NCBI GenBank assembly: GCA_977017575.1
Contig: CDRNVI010000090.1
Location: 105,425 to 169,424, forward strand
DNA length: 64,000 bases
From: Paramoeba atlantica
Taxonomy: Eukaryota; Discosea
Reading direction: 5' to 3'
Made by a program: the position numbers and the translations under genes. Under the pieces are notes generated by a model that ran no database searches, was not told the origin of the DNA, and was given only the letters and a program-made list of their open reading frames with translations. Positions 9,264-18,662 of this stretch are shown here, in pieces. Each line of letters opens with the position of its first letter. Position 1 is the stretch's first letter.

Positions 9264-11261
9264 ATGTGGACAGCTTCGCTTCAGGGAGCATCTTTTCGGC
9301 AATCATCATGGAAGCTCCTTCGACAAAACTACCGGTGTTGCTGTAGTTCGATCATACCATCCTTAGATTATATGGGCATTGCTTCTCCGATGATTCCGGA
9401 GCGAAACACAGATGGTGTACCACGCCAAACGATAGCAATATCGACATTTCCGCCACCCCGCATCCGCAATTTTTGTATTCTTGCGCATGTTGATCATGGA
9501 AAAACAACACTTTCGGATGCCATTTTGCGAAGAACCGGTGTTTTACAACGAACTGGCGATGTGGGGTGTTATTTAGATAAACTGGAAGTTGAAAAGGCGC
9601 GCGGCATCACAATAAAAGCACAAACGTGTACGTTTTTTGTACAAGACGGTGATGCTAGTTTTATGCTCAACCTTATCGACACTCCCGGGCATGCGGATTT
9701 TAGTTATGAAGTCACACGCTCACTAGCGGTATGCGAAGGAGCAGTTTTATTGATTGATGCGAATCAAGGCATTCAGGCGCAAACCATGGCGAATTATCAC
9801 GCTGCGTTAGATAGAGGGGTAGAAATTATACCAACACTTTCCAAATTAGATTCTGTATTACTGTGCGAAGATGTAGGAAAGGCGCAAGACGAAATCGAGA
9901 ACGCCATGGGGGTATTTCGATCTGAAATTTTGCTAACTTCGGCTAGAAAGGAGAAGGGGGTTGAACACTTACTAAAAGAAATAATTAGAAGGTTTCCTGC
10001 TCCCTCTGGAGATCTTACTTCCCCATTTCGAGCTGTTATTTTTGATGTATGGCCAGATCCGAGCTCTTCAACCGTACGTTGCCTTATCCGCGTAGCGGAC
10101 GGTACAGTCGAACCGAAAAAAAGAATAAAGTGTTTAACGAGTGAAGTCGCTCTTGACGTCATTGAGGTAGGTATCATGTACCCCGAGCCAGTACGCACTA
10201 CACAATTAAGGTGTGGCCAGGTTGGTTACTTACTCTTTGTGATAAACAATTTGGGACACAAGGGACCTCGTATCGGAGAAACTCTAACTGCTCTAAATCA
10301 CCACGCAACACCTGTTGTGCAATTTAAATCTGCTTGTCCGGTTGTATTTTCTGGACTTTTTCCTGATCAGAGTACCGAACGAGTTCGTTTACAGCATGCA
10401 CTTTATAAACTTACCAGCAATGATCCCAGTGTCACTTTGACACCAGTTCAATGTAATGCCTTGGGTCAGGGATGGCAATTAGGTTTTCTTGGACTGCTTC
10501 ATATGAAAATTTTTAAAGAACGTCTGGAGCAGGAGTATGATGAAACTGTGCTCATTACTCCCGCTGTCATACAATATTTGTGCCGTATGCGTGATGGAAC
10601 AAATCAGAAAGTGACAGCACATAACTTTCATTCTTTGTCCAATCAGGCAGAATGTTTTCTACAACCTCTCGTACACGCAGTCGTGGTGCTTGAAAGACGG
10701 CACGTCTCTGATGTGATTACTCTATTGAAAGCGTTTCGTGGTGAACAGGTAAATTCACAAAATTTTAGCGGTAATCGACTTTCGCTTACGTTTCGCTTAC
10801 CGCTTGCGGCGTTTTGCCGCGGTGTGCATGACCGCTTGAAGAAATTAACGAGTGGGTATGGGAGTGTTGAATATGATGAACCCTTTTACGAGGAATGCAA
10901 TCTCGTAAAAGTTGATATTTGCGTAAACAAGGTTGTCGTAGACGCTTTATCACTATTATGCGAAAAAGTAGACGCCTTGACAATGAGTCGACGTATTTGT
11001 TGTGCTTTAAAAAACTATCTTCCGCGTAGTACTCTTGATATTCCAATCGTAGCGAAAATGGGGGAGAAAATAGTGGCGAGAGAAACAATTTCGGGCATAA
11101 AAAAAGATGCTGCTCGCAAATGCCACGCTGGCGATCCAACTAGAAAAATGAAGATAATAGAAAATCAAAAAAAGGCACGAAAGCGAAACGCTTCTCGCTT
11201 CGTTGGAGGCATAGAAATTGATCAAAATGCCATTATGGAAGTGATGAGATCCCTCATGTAA
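9264..11261 (+). CDS. GUF1: Mitochondrial translation GTPase GUF1 (LepA/EF4)
   Basis: A 665-residue GTPase of the LepA/EF4 family. From the ATG at 9264 the first 25 residues (MWTASLQGASFRQSSWKLLR onward) are rich in Arg, Lys and Ser without acids, a good mitochondrial presequence. G motifs: G1 AHVDHGKTT (about residue 75), switch I region EKARGITIKAQT, G3 DTPGHADF, and G4 reading SKLD in place of the usual NKID. The C-terminal LepA-specific domain is clear: KIVARETI, then CHAGDPTRKMKI, KKARKR and a closing segment VGGIEIDQNA. EF4 acts on mitochondrial ribosomes in back-translocation or initiation quality control. An upstream GTG-initiated extension across the 17-bp repeats is less likely. Confidence 0.93.
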   Translation: MWTASLQGASFRQSSWKLLRQNYRCCCSSIIPSLDYMGIASPMIPERNTDGVPRQTIAISTFPPPRIRNFCILAHVDHGKTTLSDAILRRTGVLQRTGDVGCYLDKLEVEKARGITIKAQTCTFFVQDGDASFMLNLIDTPGHADFSYEVTRSLAVCEGAVLLIDANQGIQAQTMANYHAALDRGVEIIPTLSKLDSVLLCEDVGKAQDEIENAMGVFRSEILLTSARKEKGVEHLLKEIIRRFPAPSGDLTSPFRAVIFDVWPDPSSSTVRCLIRVADGTVEPKKRIKCLTSEVALDVIEVGIMYPEPVRTTQLRCGQVGYLLFVINNLGHKGPRIGETLTALNHHATPVVQFKSACPVVFSGLFPDQSTERVRLQHALYKLTSNDPSVTLTPVQCNALGQGWQLGFLGLLHMKIFKERLEQEYDETVLITPAVIQYLCRMRDGTNQKVTAHNFHSLSNQAECFLQPLVHAVVVLERRHVSDVITLLKAFRGEQVNSQNFSGNRLSLTFRLPLAAFCRGVHDRLKKLTSGYGSVEYDEPFYEECNLVKVDICVNKVVVDALSLLCEKVDALTMSRRICCALKNYLPRSTLDIPIVAKMGEKIVARETISGIKKDAARKCHAGDPTRKMKIIENQKKARKRNASRFVGGIEIDQNAIMEVMRSLM

Positions 11262-12008
11262 ATCCACGTCTGTGTCTTTCTTCCTCCTTCCCCACGGGGA
11301 GGCGGAGAGACAGAAAGAAGGCGAAGCGGGGAGAAGGATATACGCGGAGAGTATAAGCTAAGCGGAGAGTAAGGGATAAGCGAAGACGGTAAGGAAGAGA
11401 GAAAAACTTGTTTTTCAAAGTTTTTCACAGGATGATTCCATGGTCTATCCATAATTCTAATTGAAGAGAGGCCTGATTTTTTTTTGAAAAGATCCGAATT
11501 TGGCGGAGTCATCCTGCAGATACTACCAGGGGGGTAAGGTAAGCCGGGCGCCAAGACCCCGGCTACCCCTTCTGCGGGTTCATTTCGAAAAGAAAAAAGA
11601 TTACTCACGTGTGCCCCCATGGACCCCCGTAGACTCCCAATTTATCTGATTTTTTCAAAAAAAATTCATTCTATTTTAAACCTCCGAAGCCCCTTTTGGG
11701 TAATATGCAGTATAAATATAGGTTGAAAGTGAAATTTTTCAATATTTTTCGAATTGATTTTTTTGAAGGAAATATGCAGGAGAAATAATTTCAATGGGAA
11801 TTCGAACTTCCTTGGAAATGTACTCTCCATATTTCGAACCTTTTTCACTTCCCAAATGTTCTCTGCAACGTGTACTACTTTGGCTTATTTGCTGCCATTC
11901 CTCAATTTCGCCGTTAAAGGCAGAAAAAACAGTGTGTTGGCTGCGAAACTGCTTCGGGTTAAACGCCCTTGGTCAATGTTGTGTCCATCCTGATAGAAGA
12001 TCTTCACG
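11262..12008. other. Non-coding start of the repeat island
   Basis: No gene is visible. Just behind the GUF1 stop a GC-rich hairpin (TCCCC/GGGGA around ac, at 11283-11302) is followed by purine-rich low-complexity DNA to about 11400. A stretch near 11595-11700 (repeated catggaccccc, then a T/A-rich part) is loosely repeated near 13490-13590, suggesting two old copies of one dispersed element. Confidence 0.5.
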
Positions 12009-12215
12009 TGAGGGGCTGTGGGTAAAACCTCGAGAAACCTCTCCCAAACTTTGGTGAATCCCAGATGCAGCCTCAAGAAACCTCGATGACACCTTTCGGA
12101 ACGTCGATGAAACTTCGCGAAACCTCGGTGAAACCTCGCGAAACGTTGAGAACATGATAAATCCCTTATCAAGCTTCGCGAAGCCTCGTGAAACATCGCC
12201 ACCCGCAGCCCCTCA
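12009..12215. repeat. 207-bp inverted-repeat element with decayed CGAAACCTCG repeats
   Basis: The ends are TGAGGGGCTG[T/C]GGGT and its inverted copy (one mismatch in 15). Between them a 10-14-bp motif (variants of gaaacctcg) recurs about ten times. A third copy of the terminus sits at 12389-12401. This looks like a small non-autonomous element or foldback repeat; no coding capacity. Confidence 0.55.
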
Positions 12216-12386
12216 AGTAAGTGATGACATCTAGAGAGCAAAGTTTTCTCGAGGGAATCTAGAAGGAATCTAAATAAGAATCTAAACACTAAATAGGGGG
12301 GATAGTAAGTGTAAAGTTGAGTGTAAAAGAGTTGAAATACCACTTTGAACGCCGCTAAAGCCGTTTACCATACGTATAAATACATT

Positions 12387-12490
12387 AGAGGGGCTGTGGG
12401 TATGATCTCGCGTGATCTCGTTTCGAGGTCGTCCAACCACCCTCCCGAGCCAAATCAGCTCTAGAGAGATCTCGCGTGATCTCGCATGAT
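12387..12490. repeat. Second copy of the GAGGGGCTGTGGGT terminus with ATCTCGCGTGATCTCG repeats
   Basis: The terminus GAGGGGCTGTGGGT is followed by two near-identical ATCTCGCGTGATCTCG blocks (about 12404 and 12471) that enclose an unrelated middle. It is probably a sister of the 12009-12215 repeat with a different internal motif. No matching inverted end is obvious nearby. Confidence 0.4.
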
Positions 12491-12566
12491 TAAAAGCTTT
12501 TTTACGCACTTAATTGGAGAAGTAGTACAAAACGGATTCATTTCATCAATACAATTAAGGTCCTCC

Positions 12567-12949
12567 TCAATACAACCTCCTCAAATCTACAACCTCAATG
12601 GAATTAAGGTCAGGAGAATTTGCCGGCCATTTTGTTATGTATTTTACTTTTGAAGTAAAGAAATAGGTTTTCGTACTTTTCGTCGTGTGTGCCCCGCCCT
12701 ATCTTGCTGAAAGATAAATTTTCGGGGAAAGGGAACATTACTTTCTACACAGGGAACGTTTCTACACAAGTTTCACTTGTGACTGAACTGTTGGATAGTA
12801 GTACTTCAAAATAACGCCATTCAACTCCAATGGCTCCCCACACGTGAAATTTGGTCGCCCAACGCATTTTCTGCGTGGGGACGGCCTTTTCTCCTGGGGC
12901 AACCCACATCTTTTGACGTCTATCATTTGCATCAAATATCTTTACACTT
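12567..12949 (-). pseudogene. Tc1/mariner transposase remnant
   Basis: Reading on the - strand, three blocks of a Tc1/mariner catalytic domain appear in order: RRQKMWVAPGEK with HVWGAIG (the segment after the first catalytic Asp), FQQDRAGHT (second Asp, consensus FQQDNAxxHT) and WPANSPDLNSIE (third acidic residue, consensus WPxxSPDLNPIE). They lie in different frames with stops between, so the gene is dead. The N-terminal DNA-binding half is missing; its expected position is taken by the hairpin at 12950-13069. It is distinct in sequence from the element at 18663-19787. Confidence 0.8.
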
Positions 12950-13069
12950 GATTTTCTTTTTTAGTCGCTTCGTTAAACGCAGTGGTTGTTTTCAACTTAG
13001 AAGTCACTCATGCTGCGCGCTTCGCGTTGAAAACTACCTCCGCGTTTAACGAAGCGACTAAAAAAAATC
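12950..13069. mobile_element. 120-bp foldback (MITE-like) hairpin
   Basis: Two arms of about 45 bp face each other: the left runs GATTTTC-T-run, AGTCGCTTCGTTAAACGC, then GGTTGTTTTCAAC; the right is its reverse complement with a few mismatches, and the centre is about 29 bp. It abuts the broken end of the Tc1/mariner transposase, so it may have inserted there or captured the junction of a deletion. Confidence 0.7.
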
Positions 13070-13676
13070 ACCAAAACATCATGCAAAAGCAATTTTTTTT
13101 TTGGGTGTAATAGCCCGATTTGTATGCGCAAATTGCGAAATTTTAACCCAAATTTGGGCCGTTTTTGATGCATTACCAATACGGTTAGGAGGCGAATCTG
13201 ACGAAAAAAATGTCGTAGAATGGTAGCTGAGGTCCAAAACTCTTAAAATACGTTTTAGGAGTCGATTTTGGAAAAATAATATTTTTACTTTTTTCTGGGT
13301 CAAAAAAAGATTTTTTTTGGTCAGCCCAAAAATTTCGGAAATTTTGACCGTGTCGGACCCCTCCTGCGCGTACCAGGGGGGGTCACCCCAGGTGGGGGGC
13401 TGGAAAAATATCGCCGCGGCATACTCTACGACTTCCCTGCGCTCGATTTTGAAAAGCAAAAAATTCGACAAAAAATTCGCGACGTCTGTCCCACCCCTGG
13501 ACCCCCACACCTGGACCCCCGCCATGGACCCCCCATGTTTTGAATTTTTTTCAGTTTTGGACCACCGGAGCCCCCTTCTATATATTTTCTTCTATTATAT
13601 TACTGTGTTCCACTTTATATTTTCACTGTTTTTGTTGATTTTTTTCTCTAATCGAGGGTAGAGCGTTAGTTACTGT
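13070..13676. other. Non-coding repeat-island DNA
   Basis: No gene recognised. Contains homopolymer A/T runs, a G/C-run stretch around 13370-13400, and 13649-13673, which is the inverted copy of 6554-6578 in front of the Sec1-like gene. Confidence 0.5.
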
Positions 13677-13768
13677 CCCCCCCCCTACTTAAGAGTCCGC
13701 CGATTTTGGACATTTGGACTCTTAAGTGGGGGGGTCACAATTTTCCGGACTCTTAAGTGGGGGGGTCA
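13677..13768. repeat. C-run/G-run palindrome with three CTTAAG arms
   Basis: A block of nine C, then TACTTAAGAGTCC, faces two successive copies of GGACTCTTAAGTGGGGGGGTCA (13716-13737 and 13747-13768). The flank TTACTGTCCCC resembles the terminus TTACTATCCCC of the MITE at 6185, so this is probably the end of a related element. The following 13769-14063 shows nothing I can name. Confidence 0.6.
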
Positions 13769-14063
13769 GCATTTTTTCATGAAATTTCAATATGGCCTGT
13801 TCTTTTTTGTCTATATTTTTGTTCTCTATTTTTGTCTAATGAAGGTCGGCGTCTGTATGATCGATAAGATAGCAGTGCTAGGGAAGACCACGAGGGGGTC
13901 CCGACCATATTTCCCCATTACGCACTCACATCAGGAGTGGTAGATTTTATGAATTTGATAAAAATTATTGTCTAGTCAAGGTGTGGAGACCAATTTTTGC
14001 ATAGTGTTGATCTGCTAATATACTCTTTTTCGACACCAAATAGAGAACAACGTAAGTTATTTA

Positions 14064-15034
14064 TTACATTATATTATATTTTTCGCCAGGCATTTGCTGA
14101 AGGCATTTGGCGAAATACATCAAGTAAGGGTCCTTTGTGCTTATTTCTAAGTGAGAAATAAGTCTGTCTCGGAAAATTGTGACATTAGCCCGACGTGCTA
14201 TTGAGGCATGTTCAAAAAAACTGTCATAAATATTCAAAATATGACCCTTGATATGAAGGAGAATATAATGATATTCGTAATGCAGTACCGCGTACACTTG
14301 GGTGGCATGCGATACTTTTGGGGATATTTCTTGTACGCACAGATATTTTATGTGTGATGTATACCCCAGCGTACAACATCTTCGGCCGGATGTGCTTCTT
14401 TGAATTTCCGGTAGGCCGCCAAACATAGGTCGTCTACAACGCTACCAGGGAGAAAAGAACCTCTCCGTTGGTAGGATTTCCATTTGTGCTGTGATCGCAG
14501 CAGCTCCTTCTCCTGAGTTGCGTCATCCGAAAGAATTATCGGAGAGGACTCCCGCTGCGATGAGCCCTCATCGGAATCTGCACTTAGTAACGTACACACA
14601 ACTGGTGATGAAGTAATACCATCAGAGTTGTGTACGTGTTGTTTTGGCATAGTCTCGACACTTTCCATCGGGCTCGATTGGGCCACAGATTCATGGAGCT
14701 TATCAGCTCTTGCTATTTTGTTTGCTTCCCTTTTTCTCTTTCTATAGTTTTGTTTCGAAGGCCCGTTCTCACCTGATTGTTTCCATTCCCAGGGGTACGT
14801 GATCATGGGTTCCATTATATACCGATTGGCCACATCTAATATGGTTTTATCGTATTTTTTCCAAAAGGGGTCGTGTGACTTCTTCACAAGCTCCATAGTA
14901 ACCTCTCTGGTTATCTTCTCCCGTGACCTTGTCTTTGCCCGGAAATCCTTCAGTACCCCTTTGTAAGATCTTTTGAACTGACGAATTATAAAAACATCAT
15001 GCACTTGAATAGTGTAAGTGCACCCATCAGGAAT
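14064..15034 (-). pseudogene. Transposon-derived ORFs: pogo-like C-terminus and possible C48-like protease
   Basis: Two adjacent - strand frames. The upstream one (15034-14348) begins with CTYTIQVHDVFIIRQFKRSY, reminiscent of the end of pogo/Tigger (DDE_1) transposases (consensus T-x-x-x-Q-P-x-D-V then F-K-x-x-Y), followed by a basic linker and Ser-rich region. The downstream frame (14426-14064) contains HYILLHIKGHILNIYDSFFE, which resembles the catalytic His strand of Ulp1/C48 cysteine proteases (HWxLxxIDxxxxxIxxYDS). A transposase with a protease-like tail would be unusual; it may instead be two fragments of different elements. The catalytic Asp region of a pogo transposase should lie where the minisatellite now begins. 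Confidence 0.4.
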
Positions 15035-15040
15035 GCGGTG

Positions 15041-15565
15041 GGTTAGTGTGGTGTGGGGAGTGAGACGCAGGGGGTTGTGGGGGAGGGTTATGATTCTCAG
15101 GTGGGGGGTGAGACGCAGGGTGTTGGGGGGGGAGGGTTAGTGTGGTGTGGGGAGTGAGACGCAAGGGGTTCGGAGGGAAGGTTAGTGTGATATGGGGAGT
15201 GAGACGCAGGGGGTTGGGAGGGAAGGTTAGTGTGATATGGGGAGTGAGACGCAGGGGGTTGGGAGGGAAGGTTAGTGTGATATGGGGAGTGAGACGCAGG
15301 GGGTTGGGAGGGAAGGTTAGTGTGATATGGGGAGTGAGACGCAAGGGGTTGTGGGGGAGGGTTAGTGTGGTGTGGGGAGTGAGACGCAAGGGGTTGTGGG
15401 GGAGGATTATGATTCTCAGGTGGGGAGTGAGACGCAGGGGGTTGGGAGGGAAGGTTAGTGTGATATGGGGAGTGAGACGCAGGGGGTTGTGGGGGAGGGT
15501 TAGTGTGGTGTGGGGAGTGAGACGCAGGGGGTTGTGGGGGAGGGTTAGCATTCTCAGGTGGGGAG
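15041..15565 (+). repeat. 45-bp G-rich minisatellite (about 11.5 copies)
   Basis: Unit (45 bp): GGTTAGTGTG, ATATGGGGAG, TGAGACGCAG, GGGGTTGGGA, GGGAA. Copies at 15180, 15225 and 15270 are identical; outer copies vary and two carry a 3-4-bp longer variant containing gattctcaggtgggg. Because 45 is a multiple of three, all frames lacking stops stay open, giving a Gly/Arg/Val 15-residue repeat on + and a Pro/Thr/Leu 15-residue repeat on -. I see no reason to call either a gene. Runs of four and five G on the + strand could form G-quadruplexes. Confidence 0.9.
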
Positions 15566-16310
15566 TTAATGGAAGGGTAGTGGTTGGGAGGGTTGGGAAG
15601 TCGGGGGTGGGAGGGGGGGTGGCCGCGAGGCTTTGGAAGTCGGGGGTGGTTAGAGGGGTGATTGGAAGGGTTGGAAACACGGGGGTGGGAAGGGGAGGGG
15701 TTGGGAGGGTTTCGAAGACGGGGATGGGAAGAGGGGTGATCGGGAGGGTTGGGAAGTCGGGAGTGAGAAAAGGGTTGATCATGAAGTTTACCATACTCAC
15801 GTGGGGAGTGAGGCGTCGAGTTGGGGCCGTGGTGTGAAAGGCCGCAAAGAAGGGGGTTGGGAAGTCTGGGGTACGAAGAAGGTCGGAACGGGCGGTTGGG
15901 AAGTCGGGGGTGTGAAGGGGGCTGAAGGTTGGGGTTTCCTTGATGCGATGGGAAGAGAGGAGTACGGGGTTGGTCGGGTGGGTTGGGAAGTTGGGCACGT
16001 GAAGAGGGTTGAACACTACCGTTTACCTTGATGAGATGGGGACAGAGGAGAAAGGGGTTGGTCGGGCGGGTTGGGAAGGTGGGGGTGCGAGGAGGGTTGA
16101 AGACGATGGTTATCTTGATGACGAAATGGGGATAGAAGAGAACGGGGTTGGCTACCGGAATGGGGTAACGGAAGGCTACCGTGGTTGGGTGGGGTGATAG
16201 ATGAAAGGGGTTGGTCGGCAGATTTGCCTTTCTCGTGTGAGGAAGGTGATCGGAGGGGAGAAGAACTTCGATCAGTTCGCGAGAGGGTTGAAGGGGGTTG
16301 AGGAGGATGG
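15566..16310 (+). repeat. Degenerate G-rich repeats next to the minisatellite
   Basis: A looser array of GGTTGGGAAG(T/G)(C/T)GGGGGTG blocks spaced at roughly 35-70 bp, purine-rich on the + strand throughout. A long Pro-rich open frame on the - strand (16016-15027) is a by-product. Probably an older, decayed extension of the 45-bp array or its ancestral sequence. Confidence 0.65.
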
Positions 16311-16462
16311 TTGTGTACCATGCCTGCCCGTAGTCAGCTACTTCCTCGGAGTACCATCAAGGAAAATAGCTTGGAAATATTGAAAAAGCGACTAAACGCC
16401 AACAGAAATACTTTCTACTTTTATACTATTATACTTTCGACTTACCTACATAACGTCACTCT

Positions 16463-17402
16463 TCAAACCTTGAAAAAGAGTTTTTCGAATTTCTTCGGAC
16501 ATTCCCACCGTAAAACCTTTCTCGGCCACTTGTTCAACTTTCTTGCTGTCTTGGTGACCTCCGTAAGGCTGAGTGAATCAAAAGATCGGTCGCCTTGTGG
16601 TATTGGCGAATTAGGCCATTCATGTTTTCCACCGCCCCCTTTTCCCATGAGTGGTACGGAGCGCAGAAATATGAATTGCAACGAAGCTTTTCATTCACCC
16701 GTTCATGTTTCGAAGATTCTGTACCGTTGTCGTACGTAATGGTACAAACTTTATACTTCTTTAAGCACTTTATAATTTGATTTGCAACTTCTTCCGCATG
16801 CACACGTTGCACAACGAACCGACTCTTTCTCTCACACAAGGTCAGAATGTACCCTGAGTGGTTTTTCCTTCCCTAGGTCCGCTTCCCAATCCCCATACCG
16901 ACGCCTCTTGTTAAATATCTGAGGGCGAAGACGGATGGGGACTCTGTTTGGGATCGTTGGGCGACCTCGGTTGAAGCGACGCCTATAAGGACGCTTGCCA
17001 CGAATCCGAAGGGATTTGTAGAGCTTCCCGCCGTCGTCTTTGTCGCGTGCCACATGGCGATAAATAATGGTCACGGACGGTGAAGCCTGTGAGCCAACAA
17101 CTAAGGTGTTGGCTACCTGTTCGGGGCTGTGAAGTTGTCCTAAGCGCTTCTTAATGTGGCGCTCCACAGGCCCACAGATAAGCCGGGGACGCACAGCCTT
17201 ACCACAAGCGGCGCTTTGACACTCTGTATGCGCGGCTGGCTTTGTAACGCCGACCCCGTTTCTTGTGACGGGCCAGCTCACGGCTAACGGGGCTATGAGA
17301 TTTACCGATAGACCTGCCGATCTCACACCGTGTCGCGCCTGCCTCGAACATCTCTTGAATGGTGACTCTGTCCCTTTGCCCGAGCCTCTGATATTTTGAC
17401 AC
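16463..17402 (-). mobile_element. IS30-like transposase, degenerate
   Basis: A full IS30-family transposase can be followed on the - strand through four frame segments. 17402-17199: HTH domain (YQRLGQRDRVTIQEM, EIGRSIGKSHSPVSRELARH). About 17230-16832: the linker (LHSPEQVANTL, TIIYRHVARD, RGRPTI) and the first catalytic Asp in RYGDWEADLG. 16839-16534: the second Asp in ITYDNGTE and the Glu in GAVENMNGLIRQY. About 16600-16463: the closing LNKWPRKVLRWECP, matching the family's LNxRPRKxLxxxxP. All three DDE residues and the HTH survive but several frameshifts separate them, so it is a relic. IS30 elements are bacterial; host-type repeats flank this one on both sides. Confidence 0.85.
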
Positions 17403-17539
17403 GAAGAATAAAGAAAAGAATAGTTAGAGTATACAGCATAGATATTGGGATTATAGTAGAATAGAACTAGAAACGAATTTCCAAAAATAGACTTTTGGTG
17501 CACTGGATATGATAATCCACCGTTTCTTTATAAGTAAAG

Positions 17540-17660
17540 GGATGTAAATTTGGATGTGGGGGGGTCTAAAATTTGTAAAACTTGGCCAATTTTGGAAAAT
17601 AGTTGCGCATTCGAGAGCTCTCCAACTGGGCTCATGAACGTGCATGTTTTTCTGATTTCT
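17540..17660. repeat. Relative of the Tc1-type terminal repeat
   Basis: GGGGGGGTCTAAAATTTGTA, then a gap and CCAATTTTGGAAAATAGTTG, closely follow the left terminal repeat of the element at 18663 (GGGGGGGGTCTAAAATTCGT, CCAATTTTGGAATATAATAG). It is a lone, diverged end; I find no matching inverted partner before 18660. It lies between the two IS30-like pieces. Confidence 0.6.
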
Positions 17661-17954
17661 CCCCTGATTCATGCTACAAAGACGGGGTTGTGGGCGATCA
17701 CCCGAACACAAAAACTACGAAAGGGTTTATTCTCCCGTATAAACTTTATTAAAGGGGGTGCTGATGCATCATTTGGAATGAAAACGGAGGTATGAAGGGG
17801 GGGGGGTCACCCTCTGAAATACAAAAGTGGGTGGCAGCACTATCCATTGGATAGTGGATATTCCAACACGTTACATCGTGTGCTGTGCTAATGTTCCGAC
17901 ATAAATCTTGAAATTCATTCTTTTCTTCGTTGTAACGCATTTTGTTTTTGCTGC

Positions 17955-18151
17955 TCACTTCGAATTCTGCCATATACCATACACCACAGACGCGTTGCCC
18001 CCCTGTTGTTGGTAACCTGTCCTGGGCTGTGAAGCTGCCCTAAGAGCTTGGCTTGGCGCTTCACGGGCCCAAAGATCATCCGAGGGCGCACAGGTGTGTT
18101 TTCCAGGCGTCGCGTGGATACTCTCTGAGCATAATAATCCACCAGGTACAC
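17955..18151 (-). pseudogene. Fragment of a second IS30-like transposase
   Basis: The - strand segment with RPRMIFGPVKRQAK and LLGQLHSPGQV aligns with RPRLICGPVERHIKK and RLGQLHSPEQV of the IS30-like copy at 16463-17402, in the same orientation. Only the linker region is left; the DDE core is absent. Divergence between the two copies shows they are separate old insertions or an old tandem duplication. Confidence 0.75.
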
Positions 18152-18617
18152 TGCGAAGGTGACAGTCTGTTCTATGAGGCAGCCGTATTCGGTCGAGTTT
18201 TAAAAAAAAGAGAAACAAAGTTTTTTAAAGTTTTATAGTAAAGTAAAGTAAATAAAGTACTATATAGTAACTTTATTCGCAAAATTAAACTTTATTTTAC
18301 TTTATTAAAGTTTCCGCGAACCCTGCTATCCAAAGCCCTCCGATATGGCAAACATATTTTCTTATCTCCCGTATTTTATGTTGTGGGTAACACCGAGTAC
18401 CACGCGTACGGTACGCCAGTACGGTACTCAGGTACTCAAGACCCTAGATACTCGCGAATGTATGATAATAATATTCAAAGTATTTTGCATGGTTTTACTT
18501 AATTTCAATAGCCTACACAGTTTATGAGGACAAGGGTTGCTGAAAATCACCACAGTTTCTGACGACCGCTGAGTTAACTCCACGTGTTCTCGACGTTCCG
18601 AGAACAGTGTTTTGTTG
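18152..18617. other. AT-rich and palindromic non-coding stretch
   Basis: 18236-18310 is built from variants of agtaaagt and actttatt facing each other (an imperfect AT-rich inverted repeat). 18391-18450 has short repeats of GGTACTC and its complement. No gene recognised. Confidence 0.45.
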
Positions 18618-18653
18618 GTTCTGAGAACAAGAACGTGTTCTTGCTCTCAGAAC
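18618..18653. repeat. Perfect-looking 17-bp-arm palindrome (GTTCT...AGAAC)
   Basis: Left arm GTTCTGAGAACAAGAAC, two-base centre GT, right arm GTTCTTGCTCTCAGAAC (one mismatch). It ends 7 bp before the TA target of the Tc1-type element, and each half itself contains the inner palindrome GTTCTNAGAAC. Confidence 0.7.
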
Positions 18654-18662
18654 AACAATGTA

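Noticed and set aside
9797-11267. Several - strand frames opposite GUF1
   Set aside because: They lie wholly within the well-supported GUF1 gene and resemble no family.
13317-13661. A 114-codon + strand frame in the repeat island
   Set aside because: Crosses homopolymer runs and G/C-run repeats and shows no domain; likely chance.
15027-16016. A 329-codon Pro/Thr-rich - strand frame and a 231-codon Gly/Arg-rich + strand frame
   Set aside because: Both are by-products of a stop-free 45-bp repeat and lack any non-repeat domain.
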